Source: Ensifer sp. WSM1721 (GTDB taxonomy: Bacteria > Pseudomonadota > Alphaproteobacteria > Rhizobiales > Rhizobiaceae). From it: DNA of 64,000 nt. Shown here in pieces: positions 36,440 to 44,416 of this stretch. The stretch lies in contig NZ_CP165782.1 of NCBI RefSeq assembly GCF_000513895.2, positions 744,001 through 808,000 of the forward strand. Reading direction: 5' to 3'. The notes below the pieces were generated by a model that was not told the origin of the DNA, made no database searches, and saw only the letters and a list, made by a program, of their open reading frames with translations. A program made the translations under genes and the position numbers. Position 1 is the stretch's first letter, and each line of letters begins with the position of its first letter.

Positions 36440-36837
36440 GGTCAGTCCTGCTTGCGCCTTATGCCCTTCGATTTGTAGAGGGCGCTGGTGACGGTGAAAA
36501 CCCAAGACCCGAGATTTTTGCACGATTGTGATACCGGCGACCGCACCCCGGCAGCAAAAAACGTAGAACCTCCCGCGCCCTTAATCCACCGGAGGTTTAT
36601 CGGAGCGGCACTAACAAGAGCTAAATCGGCGGTGATTTTTTCGTCCTTGCTAAAAAATCGGGGCGCCGCCGCACGGCGCCAATCATCACGAAAAAACCGC
36701 GCCCATCAACAAATTTGATCCAACATCCGGCGTTGCACAGCTAATGTAACGCCGTCTTTAGCGGTGTTGCGGCCGCGGCCTTCCCGACCTATCCCTCGCC
36801 AATCGGCGCGCCGATGGCAATTTGAAAAGTGCATGTC
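36440..36837. promoter_or_regulatory. Divergent region pepN / DMT transporter with nested inverted repeats
   Basis: 398 bp without a gene. Between 36629 and 36701 lies an unusually dense set of inverted repeats, described in the next entry. The rest should carry the two divergent promoters. Confidence 0.5.
36629..36701. other. Nested inverted repeats, possible small RNA or double terminator
   Basis: The outer arms GCGG-(TGA)-TTTTTTCGT (36629-36644) and ACGAAAAAACCGC (36688-36700) pair over 13 positions apart from the TGA bulge. Inside lie GATTTTT/AAAAATC and the perfect hairpin GGCGCCG-CCGCA-CGGCGCC (36662-36680). A-tracts and T-tracts flank the stems on both strands, so it could terminate transcription in either direction or fold as a stable short RNA. 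Confidence 0.45.
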
Positions 36838-37776
36838 ATGAATGCGGACGTTCAGAGCCCGATGAAGGGGATTGTGCTCAAGATTCTCTCCGTCGGCGTC
36901 TTCATATGCATGTCGACCTGCATCAAGGCGGCCGGCAACGATATCGCCACGGGCCAGATCACCTTCTATCGCTCCGCCTTCGCCATGGTGCCGATCCTCT
37001 TGTTTCTGGCCTGCCGCGGGGAGTTGCGCGACGCTTTCAGGACGAGCAACGTCAGCGGGCATCTTGCCCGCGGCTTTGTCGGCATCCTCTCGATGAGCTG
37101 CGGTTTTTATGGTCTCGTCCATCTGCCCTTGCCGGAGGCGATTGCGATCGGTTACGCCATGCCGCTGCTTGCAGTCGCCTTTGCGGCGATTTTCTTAGGC
37201 GAGATCGTGCGGCTTTACCGCTGGTCCGCAGTCGTTATCGGAATGGTCGGCGTGCTCATCATCACCTGGCCGCGGCTGACCTTGTTTGACGAGGGTGGGC
37301 TCGGCTCGAGTGAGGCGCTCGGCGCGATCGCTGTATTGCTTTCGGCGACGCTCGGAGCGATGGCGATGGTTCTCGTGCGCAAGCTCGTGCAGAAGGAGCC
37401 GACGCACACGATCGTCCTTTATTTCTCGCTTTCCGCCTCGGTGTTTTCTCTCGCGACGCTGCCGTTCGGCTGGACTTCGATGTCCTGGCAGGCCTTCTTT
37501 CTCCTGATGATTGCAGGCTTTTGCGGCGGAGTCGCGCAGATCCTGCTGACGGAGAGTTATCGGCATGCGGACATGTCGACGATCGCCCCCTTCGAGTACA
37601 CCTCGATCGTCCTCGGTATGGCCATCGGCTACGTCCTGTTCGGCGACATTCCGACTGGGACCATGCTCGCCGGCACCGTGATCGTCGTCGGTGCGGGCAT
37701 CTTCATCATCTACCGCGAGCACCAGTTGGGGCTGGAGCGAAAGGGTGCGCGCAAGCACGTGACGCCGCAGGGCTGA
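36838..37776 (+). CDS. DMT-superfamily (EamA) drug/metabolite transporter
   Basis: From ATG 36838, 312 residues with ten membrane helices and two EamA repeats. The first includes 'ITFYRSAFAMVPILLFL' and 'FGYGLVHLP'-type helices; the second starts near 'ALGAIAVLLSATLGAMAMVL'. Typical EamA features such as 'YRSAFA' and a C-terminal 'GIFIIYREHQLG' are present. A GTG at 36829 and an ATG at 36862 are alternative starts. The substrate cannot be told from sequence. Confidence 0.9.
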   Translation: MNADVQSPMKGIVLKILSVGVFICMSTCIKAAGNDIATGQITFYRSAFAMVPILLFLACRGELRDAFRTSNVSGHLARGFVGILSMSCGFYGLVHLPLPEAIAIGYAMPLLAVAFAAIFLGEIVRLYRWSAVVIGMVGVLIITWPRLTLFDEGGLGSSEALGAIAVLLSATLGAMAMVLVRKLVQKEPTHTIVLYFSLSASVFSLATLPFGWTSMSWQAFFLLMIAGFCGGVAQILLTESYRHADMSTIAPFEYTSIVLGMAIGYVLFGDIPTGTMLAGTVIVVGAGIFIIYREHQLGLERKGARKHVTPQG

Positions 37777-37873
37777 TCGCCCAAAACGGTGCGGCGATTG
37801 TGGTGTTAATCCGCGGACGCTGTCGATTGCGACAGTGAATGTCCAAAGGGAGAGTCGGAATAGAAGGGCCGGG

Positions 37874-38029
37874 TCAGTTCGGCAGCAACGGGCTCACCGC
37901 ACGGCGGTGAGCCCGCCGGGCGTCGTCGGTCGTGCTCAGTCGGCTATATTCTCGCGAAGCGCGGACCGCCGTACCGATGTCGGAGATCGTGTCGAGCAGG
38001 CTGCGAATGCTGTCGAGCGGCTTGGACAT
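37874..38029 (-). CDS. 51-residue small protein, unknown
   Basis: ATG 38029 is preceded by CAGGAGAATAGGATC, a strong Shine-Dalgarno. The peptide begins 'MSKPLDSIRSLLDTISDIGT', continues 'AVRASREYSRLSTTDDARRA' and ends 'HRRAVSPLLPN'. It is amphipathic and Arg-rich, broadly like the short DUF1127-type proteins of rhizobia, but without their exact motif. A 12-bp perfect inverted repeat lies inside its 3' end (37889-37915). It is followed in the same direction by no gene. Confidence 0.65.
   Translation of the reverse strand: MSKPLDSIRSLLDTISDIGTAVRASREYSRLSTTDDARRAHRRAVSPLLPN
37889..37915 (-). terminator. 12-bp perfect hairpin at the end of the 51-residue gene
   Basis: CGGGCTCACCGC at 37889-37900 and GCGGTGAGCCCG at 37904-37915 with a three-base loop. 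It lies within the coding end, 13 bases before the stop codon. No T run follows, so it may be a 3'-protective or Rho-dependent structure. Confidence 0.5.
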
Positions 38030-38059
38030 GATCCTATTCTCCTGCAATCGTCTCGTGAC

Positions 38060-38079
38060 GGGGCCGCCAAGCGGCCCCG
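38060..38079 (-). terminator. Hairpin between two small genes
   Basis: GGGGCCGC-CAAG-CGGCCCC style inverted repeat (38060-38079) in the 58-bp gap between the 58-residue and 51-residue genes. No T run; it could process or partly terminate the shared transcript. Confidence 0.45.
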
Positions 38080-38087
38080 CGCGATGA

Positions 38088-38264
38088 TCAGCGCTGAATG
38101 AATTCGGCGTAGATCTGCGCCGGGCGCGTGGTCCGGGCGAGGCCGATCGCGGTCATCTGCTCGTTGGCTGCCGTACCGAAATTGTTGAACGGCGTCCGCA
38201 GCGCTGCACCGGCATGACGGAGCGTTTCGAAGCTGCTGTGAATCGGACGATAGCGGGCAGTCAT
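38088..38264 (-). CDS. 58-residue small protein, unknown
   Basis: ATG 38264 has AAGGA eight bases upstream. The peptide begins 'MTARYRPIHSSFETLRHAGA', continues 'ALRTPFNNFGTAANEQMTAI' and ends 'GLARTTRPAQIYAEFIQR'. Codon use is GC-rich at third positions as in neighbouring genes. The 'QMTAIGLART' portion recalls the end of DUF1127 proteins, but this is weak. It is probably co-transcribed with the 51-residue gene downstream. Confidence 0.68.
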   Translation of the reverse strand: MTARYRPIHSSFETLRHAGAALRTPFNNFGTAANEQMTAIGLARTTRPAQIYAEFIQR

Positions 38265-38403
38265 GGTTCAATTCCTTATCCATTCCTCCCGCTGCTTCAT
38301 ATTGCGATGCAGCATCAATTTTGCAATGCATTAAAACGCTGCGCAGACATGCGCAAATCGCATGGCTTTCTTCATTGTTTGTTCATGAATCGGCTGTGCC
38401 GTT

Positions 38404-39291
38404 TCAGGCCATTATGCGGGCCTTGAAGGTCAACAGGTCCGCCCAGGCGAAGCGCTTGTTGACGGGGGCTGCAACGAGATCCTGCGGGTGCAACGTGGCG
38501 AGCGCGGGGACGCGGTGGCCGCTGGCGGAAAGCTCGCGCCACTCGCCGCGCAACTGGTGGATCGTCTCGCCTGCGCCGAAGAAAAAGCGAGCGGCGAAGT
38601 TGCCGAGGAGCAGTACCTGTTTCGGCTCTGCCAGCGCGATTTGCCGTTCGATGAACGGGCGGCAGATATCCGCCTCCCGGGCGCTCGGAACGCGGTTTCC
38701 CGGCGGCCGCCAGGGCACGACGTTCGAGAGCAGCACGTCCGCCCTCGATAGCCCGATGCCCGCCAACATGCGTTCGAGCATTTCGCCGTGCTTGCCGGCA
38801 AAGGGGCGGCCGTCGCGGTCGTCATCCGCATAAGGCATGGGGCCGATGATCATGATTCCAGAGGCGGCATTGCCTTCGGCGAAGACGAGGTTGCGGGCGC
38901 TGTTCTTGAGGTTGCAGCCGGCGAAGGCCTCCATCGCGGTACGCAGTTCCCCGAGCGACCGGGCTGCCTCCGCGGCAAATTGCGCCTCCTTCACCGCCTG
39001 CTCGTCGGGAATCGCGACGGTCGCCGCAACCGGTGGTGACGGCGGCGAGGCAACACGGGACCTGACGGAAGGCGCCGCCGATTGCCGTGGTTCGCCGCCT
39101 GAGATCTCCGAAGAAACCGCCTCCCTGTCGGATTGCGCAGCTCGGCTTTCGCCGCGCCTGGCCTTCATCGCTTCGAATTCGGCGAACCGGTCGACAGGTT
39201 CATCCTCAAGCAGCCACTCGACGCCGGCCTCCGCATGGAAGGCGAGCAGCGCGGCGAGTTCCTGGGGGGAGAGGTCGTTGGCCGAGATCAT
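38404..39291 (-). CDS. Uracil-DNA-glycosylase-superfamily protein (family 4-like, iron-sulfur ligands lost)
   Basis: 295 residues. Residues 1-105 are a low-complexity linker-like region; the UDG fold spans about 110-290. Family-4-like motifs are 'IMIIGPMPYADDDRDGRPFA' (150-165, motif 1), 'LLSNVVPWRPPGN' (motif 2), 'LLLGNFAARFFF' and 'ATLHPQDLVAA' (motif 3, His268). Family-4 enzymes bind a 4Fe-4S cluster with four Cys, but this protein has only two (Cys126, Cys210), so the cluster is probably absent. It should recognise or excise uracil-type lesions, but activity is uncertain. An identically placed gene in S. meliloti is annotated as a UDG-type protein, as far as I recall. Confidence 0.82.
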   Translation of the reverse strand: MISANDLSPQELAALLAFHAEAGVEWLLEDEPVDRFAEFEAMKARRGESRAAQSDREAVSSEISGGEPRQSAAPSVRSRVASPPSPPVAATVAIPDEQAVKEAQFAAEAARSLGELRTAMEAFAGCNLKNSARNLVFAEGNAASGIMIIGPMPYADDDRDGRPFAGKHGEMLERMLAGIGLSRADVLLSNVVPWRPPGNRVPSAREADICRPFIERQIALAEPKQVLLLGNFAARFFFGAGETIHQLRGEWRELSASGHRVPALATLHPQDLVAAPVNKRFAWADLLTFKARIMA

Positions 39292-39407
39292 GGGGCGAAT
39301 TTAGCAGATCGGCGGGGGCGGTCCAGCCGCAGCCGGAGCGGGATGAGGAAAAACTGTCCGGTTGTCCGTCCGCAGCCCGCGCCAGTTTGATCGCAATCCC
39401 GGGCCGA

Positions 39408-40697
39408 TCATGCGGCGGCGGTCCAGGTCGCGATGTCCTCCCGCTCGCCAATGAGCGCCAGGCCATGGGCGATCGACAGGAGCTCACCACCGCTTTCGAT
39501 GCGCTCTCGGCCGAAGCGGTTCTCGAACAGGCGGCGAACGGCAGGAACGAAGGACGTGCCGCCGGTCAGGAATATCCGGTCGATCGATTGCGGAGCCGTC
39601 TGCGTCTTTGCGAGGATTTCATCGAGCGCCCCTTCGATGCGGGCGAGGTCCGGCGCGATCCAGGCTTCGAAATCGGCACGCTTGACGGTTCGGCGGGCGC
39701 GTTCGCCGAGCGGCGGAAATGAGAATTCGGTTTCGGCCTCATCGGACAGCCGCATCTTGGTTGCTGAAATCGCCTGATAGAGCGGGTAGCCCTCGTCATG
39801 CTCGATGAGGTCCACGAAGGCTTCCAGCTTTTCCGGTTCGAGGCTCGCGCGTACGAGCTTCTTCAATTCGGTGAAATCTTTCAATGTTTTGAAGATGGAA
39901 AGCTGATTCCAACGGCCGAAATTGGCGTAGTAGCTCGACGGCACTTCGAGCAGCTTGTCGAAGCTCTTGAAGAGACTCCCCTTTCCGATGAGCGGCGAGA
40001 CGATGTTGTCGATGATGCGGAAGTCGAAGTGATCGCCCGCTATGCCGACGCCGGAATGCCCGATCGGCGTTGCCGTCAGCCGGCCGGCCTCTCTTTCGAA
40101 GCGGATGATCGAATAGTCGGTAGTACCGCCGCCGAAATCGGCGACGAGAACCGTCGCGTCGTGCTCGAGATTGCGGGCGAAATAGAAGGCGGCGGCGACC
40201 GGTTCGTAGACGTAATGCACCTCGGGAAAGCCGAAACGCGAAAGCGCGCGATTGTAGCGTTCAAGCGCCAGCTTCTCGTCGGGATTGGCGCCGGCAAATT
40301 GCACGGGACGCCCGACGATGACGCGCCGAAGGTCCCTGTCCCAGTTGCCGCCGGCATAGTCCCGTAGTCGTGCAAGGAAGCGGTGCATCAGATCCTCGAA
40401 CTCGTACCGCTTCGCAAAGACCAGCGTGCCCTGGAAGAGGGCGCTTGCCGCAAAGGTCTTGATCGACTGGAGGAAGCGGCATTCGCCCGGATTGTCGATG
40501 AAATCGCGGATCGCCGCCTGTCCGGCTTCGATCTTGAGGGGCACGTGACCGTGATTCTTCAGGAAAGAGAGTGCGGACCGCGTCGTGTCGGACTGTCCCG
40601 CCGGGCTTTCGACGAGGATGGAACGGGTGGACGCACCCTCCGCCAGCGCCAGTACGGAGTTGGTCGTGCCGAAATCGAGGCCGAGGGCCGATGCCAT
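39408..40697 (-). CDS. Hsp70-family protein (YegD-like)
   Basis: ATG 40697 ('MASALGLDFGTTNSVLALAE', GGAG just upstream) gives 429 residues. The actin/Hsp70 ATPase phosphate-1 loop is 'GLDFGTTNS', phosphate-2 'VADFGGGTTDYSI' and the adenosine motif 'FLTGGTSFVPAVRRL'. The substrate-binding domain of DnaK is missing, and the length fits E. coli YegD (450). Its chaperone partner is unknown. The open frame continues upstream into a RIME1 copy, which is not coding. Confidence 0.88.
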   Translation of the reverse strand: MASALGLDFGTTNSVLALAEGASTRSILVESPAGQSDTTRSALSFLKNHGHVPLKIEAGQAAIRDFIDNPGECRFLQSIKTFAASALFQGTLVFAKRYEFEDLMHRFLARLRDYAGGNWDRDLRRVIVGRPVQFAGANPDEKLALERYNRALSRFGFPEVHYVYEPVAAAFYFARNLEHDATVLVADFGGGTTDYSIIRFEREAGRLTATPIGHSGVGIAGDHFDFRIIDNIVSPLIGKGSLFKSFDKLLEVPSSYYANFGRWNQLSIFKTLKDFTELKKLVRASLEPEKLEAFVDLIEHDEGYPLYQAISATKMRLSDEAETEFSFPPLGERARRTVKRADFEAWIAPDLARIEGALDEILAKTQTAPQSIDRIFLTGGTSFVPAVRRLFENRFGRERIESGGELLSIAHGLALIGEREDIATWTAAA

Positions 40698-40762
40698 GGT
40701 CAACTCCATCTTGTTCGATTGGGGCGGGCCTCCTCGCATGCGGGTGCGGCAAAAGCAAGCCG

Positions 40763-40868
40763 CTACTGCATGTCTCCTTAGATCGACCTCGACTAAGGAC
40801 AAAGACATCCAGCAATTCAAAGAGCTACAGCGACCTCTGCGCGTCTGATAAGACGCGCGGCGCTGTAG
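40763..40868 (-). repeat. RIME1 element copy 4 (inverted)
   Basis: 106 bp in the same orientation as copy 3: CTACTGCATGTCTCC...GACATCCAG, then CTACAGCG...CGCTGTAG around GCGCGTC-TGATAA-GACGCGC. It lies between the Hsp70-like gene and the ETF-QO promoter region. Confidence 0.9.
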
Positions 40869-40894
40869 GCCGGGCTGATTCGTCGCAAATTTAT

Positions 40895-40914
40895 TTACGT
40901 TTACGTGCAGGTAA
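40895..40914 (+). promoter_or_regulatory. Regulator site TTACGNNTACGTNNAGGTAA upstream of ETF-QO
   Basis: A 20-base site starting TTACGTTTACGTGC. The core TTTACGTTTACGT (from 40894) resembles sites of MerR-family regulators of fatty-acid and branched-chain amino-acid breakdown (LiuR type), a fitting context for ETF-ubiquinone oxidoreductase. A second copy with the same 16 fixed positions is at 55457-55476. Confidence 0.5.
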
Positions 40915-41069
40915 TATAATGGAGCTGTAGTAAACTCATGAACTCATGCGCAAATGCAGAGACAGTCTGTCGCATCCCGGCTCGACAAGCCGTTTCGCAT
41001 TTGCCATGACGGGACGATTTGGCTGGGAACGGAGCCGGCGGAAGACCGGCGAGACTGGAGAATGGCGAA

Positions 41070-42734
41070 ATGGTCGAGGCGACGGAACTGCCCGAACGCG
41101 AGAGCATGGAATTCGACGTGGTGATCGTCGGCGCGGGTCCGGCCGGACTTGCGGCGGCGATCCGGCTGAAGCAGGTCGATCCGGAACTCTCGGTCGTGGT
41201 GCTGGAGAAAGGCGCCGAGGTCGGCGCACATATCCTCTCGGGCGCCGTCGTCGATCCGATCGGCATCGACCGACTGCTGCCCGGCTGGCGCGACGAGCCG
41301 GACCACCCGTTCAAGACGGAAGTCACCGACGACCGTTTCCTCTTCCTTGGGCCGGCCGGCTCGATCCGCCTGCCCAACTTCCTGATGCCGCCGTTGATGA
41401 ACAATCACGGCAACTATGTCGTCTCGCTCGGCAATGTCTGTCGCTGGCTCGCCACCCATGCTGAAGCGCTCGGCGTCGAAATCTATCCGGGCTTTGCCGC
41501 GACCGAAGTGCTTTACAATGACGAGGGTGCGGTGATTGGCGTTGCCACCGGCGACATGGGTATCGAGCGCAGCGGAGAGCCGGGGCCGAACTTCGCCCGC
41601 GGCATGGCGCTCCTTGGCAAGTACACGCTGATCGGCGAGGGCGTGCGCGGCTCGCTCGCCAAGCAACTGATCGCCAAATTCAAGCTCGACGACGGCCGCG
41701 ACGTGCCGAAATTCGGCATCGGTCTGAAGGAACTCTGGGAGGTGAAGCCGGAGAACCATAAGCCCGGTCTCGTGCAGCATTCCTTCGGCTGGCCGCTCGA
41801 CATGAAGACCGGCGGCGGCTCCTTCCTCTATCACCTCGAAGACAATCTCGTCGCCGTCGGCTTCGTCGTGCATCTGAACTACAAGAACCCCTATCTCCAT
41901 CCCTTCGAGGAGTTCCAGCGCTTCAAGACGCACCCGGCCATCCGCGGCACCTTCGAAGGGGGCAAGCGCCTCTCCTATGGCGCTCGTGCCATCACCGAGG
42001 GTGGCTGGCAGTCGGTGCCGAAGCTCTCCTTCCCCGGCGGCGCGCTGATCGGCTGCTCGGCCGGCTTCGTCAACGTGCCGCGCATCAAGGGCAGCCACAA
42101 TGCGGTGCTGTCGGGTATTCTCGCGGCGGAGAAGCTGGCGGCGGCGATCGCTAGCGGCCGCGCCAATGACGAGCCGATCGAGATCGAACACGGCTGGCGC
42201 GACAGCGCCATCGGCCAGGACCTGAAGAAGGTGAGAAACGTCAAGCCGCTCTGGTCGCGCTTCGGCACCGCGATCGGCGTCGCCCTCGGCGGCCTCGACA
42301 TGTGGACGAACCAGCTCTTCGGCATCTCCTTCTTCGGTACGCTGAAGCACGGCAAAACCGATGCGCAAGCACTCGAGCCGGCCGCCAAGCACCAGAAGAT
42401 CGACTATCCGAAGCCGGATGGGGTGCTTACCTTCGACCGGCTCTCCTCGGTGTTCCTGTCGAACACCAATCACGAGGAGAACCAGCCGGTGCATCTGCAG
42501 GTCAAGGACTGGGATCTACAGAAGCGCTCCGAATACGACGTCTATGCCGGCCCCTCGAGCCGCTACTGTCCGGCCGGCGTCTACGAATGGGTGGAGAAGG
42601 ACGGCCAGCCTGTCTTCGTCATCAACGCCCAGAACTGCGTCCACTGCAAGACCTGCGACATCAAGGACCCGAACCAGAACATCAACTGGGTGCCGCCGCA
42701 AGGGGGCGAAGGCCCGGTCTATCCGAACATGTAG
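41070..42734 (+). CDS. Electron transfer flavoprotein-ubiquinone oxidoreductase
   Basis: ATG 41070 ('MVEATELPERESMEFD', GGAGAA upstream) gives 554 residues. FAD-binding 'VIVGAGPAGLAAAIRLKQ' lies near the N-terminus, the ubiquinone-binding region includes 'YGARAITEGGWQSVPKL', and the C-terminal 4Fe-4S ligands are in 'YCPAGVYEW' and 'CVHCKTCDIKDP'. The enzyme passes electrons from acyl-CoA and other dehydrogenases via ETF to the quinone pool at the inner membrane. Its last 28 bases are repeated 74 bp downstream. Confidence 0.96.
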   Translation: MVEATELPERESMEFDVVIVGAGPAGLAAAIRLKQVDPELSVVVLEKGAEVGAHILSGAVVDPIGIDRLLPGWRDEPDHPFKTEVTDDRFLFLGPAGSIRLPNFLMPPLMNNHGNYVVSLGNVCRWLATHAEALGVEIYPGFAATEVLYNDEGAVIGVATGDMGIERSGEPGPNFARGMALLGKYTLIGEGVRGSLAKQLIAKFKLDDGRDVPKFGIGLKELWEVKPENHKPGLVQHSFGWPLDMKTGGGSFLYHLEDNLVAVGFVVHLNYKNPYLHPFEEFQRFKTHPAIRGTFEGGKRLSYGARAITEGGWQSVPKLSFPGGALIGCSAGFVNVPRIKGSHNAVLSGILAAEKLAAAIASGRANDEPIEIEHGWRDSAIGQDLKKVRNVKPLWSRFGTAIGVALGGLDMWTNQLFGISFFGTLKHGKTDAQALEPAAKHQKIDYPKPDGVLTFDRLSSVFLSNTNHEENQPVHLQVKDWDLQKRSEYDVYAGPSSRYCPAGVYEWVEKDGQPVFVINAQNCVHCKTCDIKDPNQNINWVPPQGGEGPVYPNM

Positions 42735-42806
42735 TGTTCGGGAGGCGCGCCGCACGGACCCCCACCAGGAGAAAGAGCGGTGAAGGCCCGGTCTATCCGA
42801 ACATGT
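42705..42806 (+). repeat. 28-bp direct repeat of the ETF-QO gene end
   Basis: Positions 42705-42732 and 42779-42806 are identical but for one C/T change and encode 'GEGPVYPNM', each followed by a stop (TAG and TGA respectively). It is a local duplication, with 46 unrelated bases between. Confidence 0.85.
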
Positions 42807-43214
42807 GATTTCGGGCGCTGAGCGCGACTGATTTCGAGGATCACTACAAGGCCGGCGAGCGATCGCCGGTCTTTTGGCATGCGCTTGCCCGCCGTCATCT
42901 CACGCTCCGCGTAATGTCGCCTCCATGCATCTTCGCCGTCGCTGCACATGAATTCGGGAGTACTAACCCCATCAAACATTTGTGTACTTTGAGAAAAAGA
43001 CAGTAAGATCAACTGCTGACGCAAATGGGAAAGTGTTTGCCGGGAAGACAGGATAGCACTGGAATGCGGCATTGGTCCCGACGGGCACCGATGCAGCGGA
43101 AGCCGTCGCCTGCCAGCCCTCGGGCTGAAGCCGATCTTGTTCCATTCGCTGCCAGCGACCGCGGTGAGGCTGGCAGGTTGCGACAGATGCACCGCCAAAC
43201 AGAGGGAACCTAAT
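42735..43214 (+). promoter_or_regulatory. 480-bp gap upstream of binding-protein gene
   Basis: It contains the duplicate gene end, a terminator at 42851-42878, and presumably the promoter of the ABC binding-protein gene. No supported gene; an open frame entering the binding-protein gene from 43137 lacks a start signal. Confidence 0.5.
42851..42878 (+). terminator. Intrinsic terminator after ETF-QO
   Basis: GCCGGCGA at 42851-42858 pairs with TCGCCGGT (one G-T pair) at 42863-42870 and is followed by CTTTTGG. Confidence 0.75.
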
Positions 43215-44213
43215 ATGAAGAAATTTCTTGCAACGACATGCTTGGCCGCCGGTCTTCTCGGGCTTGGCAGCGCCGCATCTGCGCAGGAATGCGGTGATGT
43301 GACGATCGCCAACATGAACTGGCAGAGCGCCGAAGTGCTCGCGAATGTGGACAAGTTCATCCTGACGGAAGGTTACGGCTGCAGCGCCGAACTGGTCGTC
43401 GGTGATACGGTGCCGACCATCACCTCGATGATCGAGAAGGGCGAGCCGGACGTCGCGCCGGAAGGCTGGGTCGATCTGCTGCCCGATGTCGTCAACCGCG
43501 GTCTTCAGGAAGGAAAGCTCGTTGGTGCGGCCGTTGCCTTGTCTGACGGTGGCGTTCAGGGCTGGTGGATGCCGAAATACATCGCCGACGAGCATCCGGA
43601 CATCAAGACGATCGACGACGTGCTGAAGCATAAGGAGCTCTTCCCCGATCCGGAGGATCCGAGCAAGGGTGCCATCCATAACGGCCCGCAGGGTTGGGGC
43701 GGTACGGTCGTCACGACACAGCTCTACAAGGCCTACGGTGCCGAGGCTGCGGGCTTCACGCTGGTCGATACCGGTTCTGCCGCCGGCCTCGACGGCTCGA
43801 TCGCCAAGGCCTATGAGCGCAAGCAAGGTTGGGTCGGTTACTACTGGGCTCCGACGGCGCTGCTCGGCAAATATGAGATGGTCAAGCTCGACCACGGCGT
43901 ACCCGCCGACCCGGCCGAATGGAAGCGCTGTAACACGGTTGCCGATTGCCCGGATCCGAAGAAGAACGATTGGCCGAAGGACAAGGTCCAGACGCTCGTC
44001 ACCAAGACCTTCGCCGATCGCGCCGGCCCGGTCATGGATTATCTCAAGGTCCGCGCCTGGCCGAACGACGTCGTCAACAAGCTGATGGCTTGGATGACAG
44101 ACAACCAGGCGAGCGGCGAGGAGGGAGCCAAGCACTTCCTCGAGGAGAACCCGGACATCTGGACCAAGTGGGTTTCTCCTGATGTAGCCGAGAAGATCAA
44201 GGCTGCACTCTGA
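43215..44213 (+). CDS. Glycine betaine/choline-type ABC transporter substrate-binding protein
   Basis: ATG 43215 with GAGGGA eight bases upstream gives 332 residues. A signal peptide ('CLAAGLLGLGSAASAQ') is followed by an OpuAC domain: 'VTIANMNWQSAEVLANVDKF' at the start, then 'EPDVAPEGWVDLLPD' and 'QGWVGYYWAPTALLGKYEMV'. Aromatic residues in these segments are those expected to hold a quaternary ammonium. It binds glycine betaine, proline betaine or choline in the periplasm. A strong terminator separates it from the permease gene, a common way to raise binding-protein levels. Confidence 0.9.
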   Translation: MKKFLATTCLAAGLLGLGSAASAQECGDVTIANMNWQSAEVLANVDKFILTEGYGCSAELVVGDTVPTITSMIEKGEPDVAPEGWVDLLPDVVNRGLQEGKLVGAAVALSDGGVQGWWMPKYIADEHPDIKTIDDVLKHKELFPDPEDPSKGAIHNGPQGWGGTVVTTQLYKAYGAEAAGFTLVDTGSAAGLDGSIAKAYERKQGWVGYYWAPTALLGKYEMVKLDHGVPADPAEWKRCNTVADCPDPKKNDWPKDKVQTLVTKTFADRAGPVMDYLKVRAWPNDVVNKLMAWMTDNQASGEEGAKHFLEENPDIWTKWVSPDVAEKIKAAL

Positions 44214-44232
44214 TCGGCTCTCCTTTCAACGA

Positions 44233-44260
44233 ACGGCGCGCAGAAGGCGCGCCGTTTTTC
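44233..44260 (+). terminator. Intrinsic terminator after binding-protein gene
   Basis: ACGGCGCGC at 44233-44241, loop AGAAG, GCGCGCCGT at 44247-44255, then TTTTC. A nine-base perfect stem. Confidence 0.9.
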
Positions 44261-44416
44261 GTATCAACAAGCGCACGATTTCGTTCACCGCATGTCGGTT
44301 TGAGAATAAGATTGCGCAGCTTCATTGGTTACAGCGCGTTGAGCGTTTGAACGTCGGCGGCGAAGCAAGAAAAAGAAGGATCCGCCGGCCGAAAGAGTGC
44401 AAAGGGGAACCAAGAC

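Noticed and set aside
40697..40820. Longer N-terminus for the Hsp70-like protein
   Set aside because: The extra 41 codons run through a RIME1 copy and the Hsp70 phosphate loop begins right after ATG 40697.
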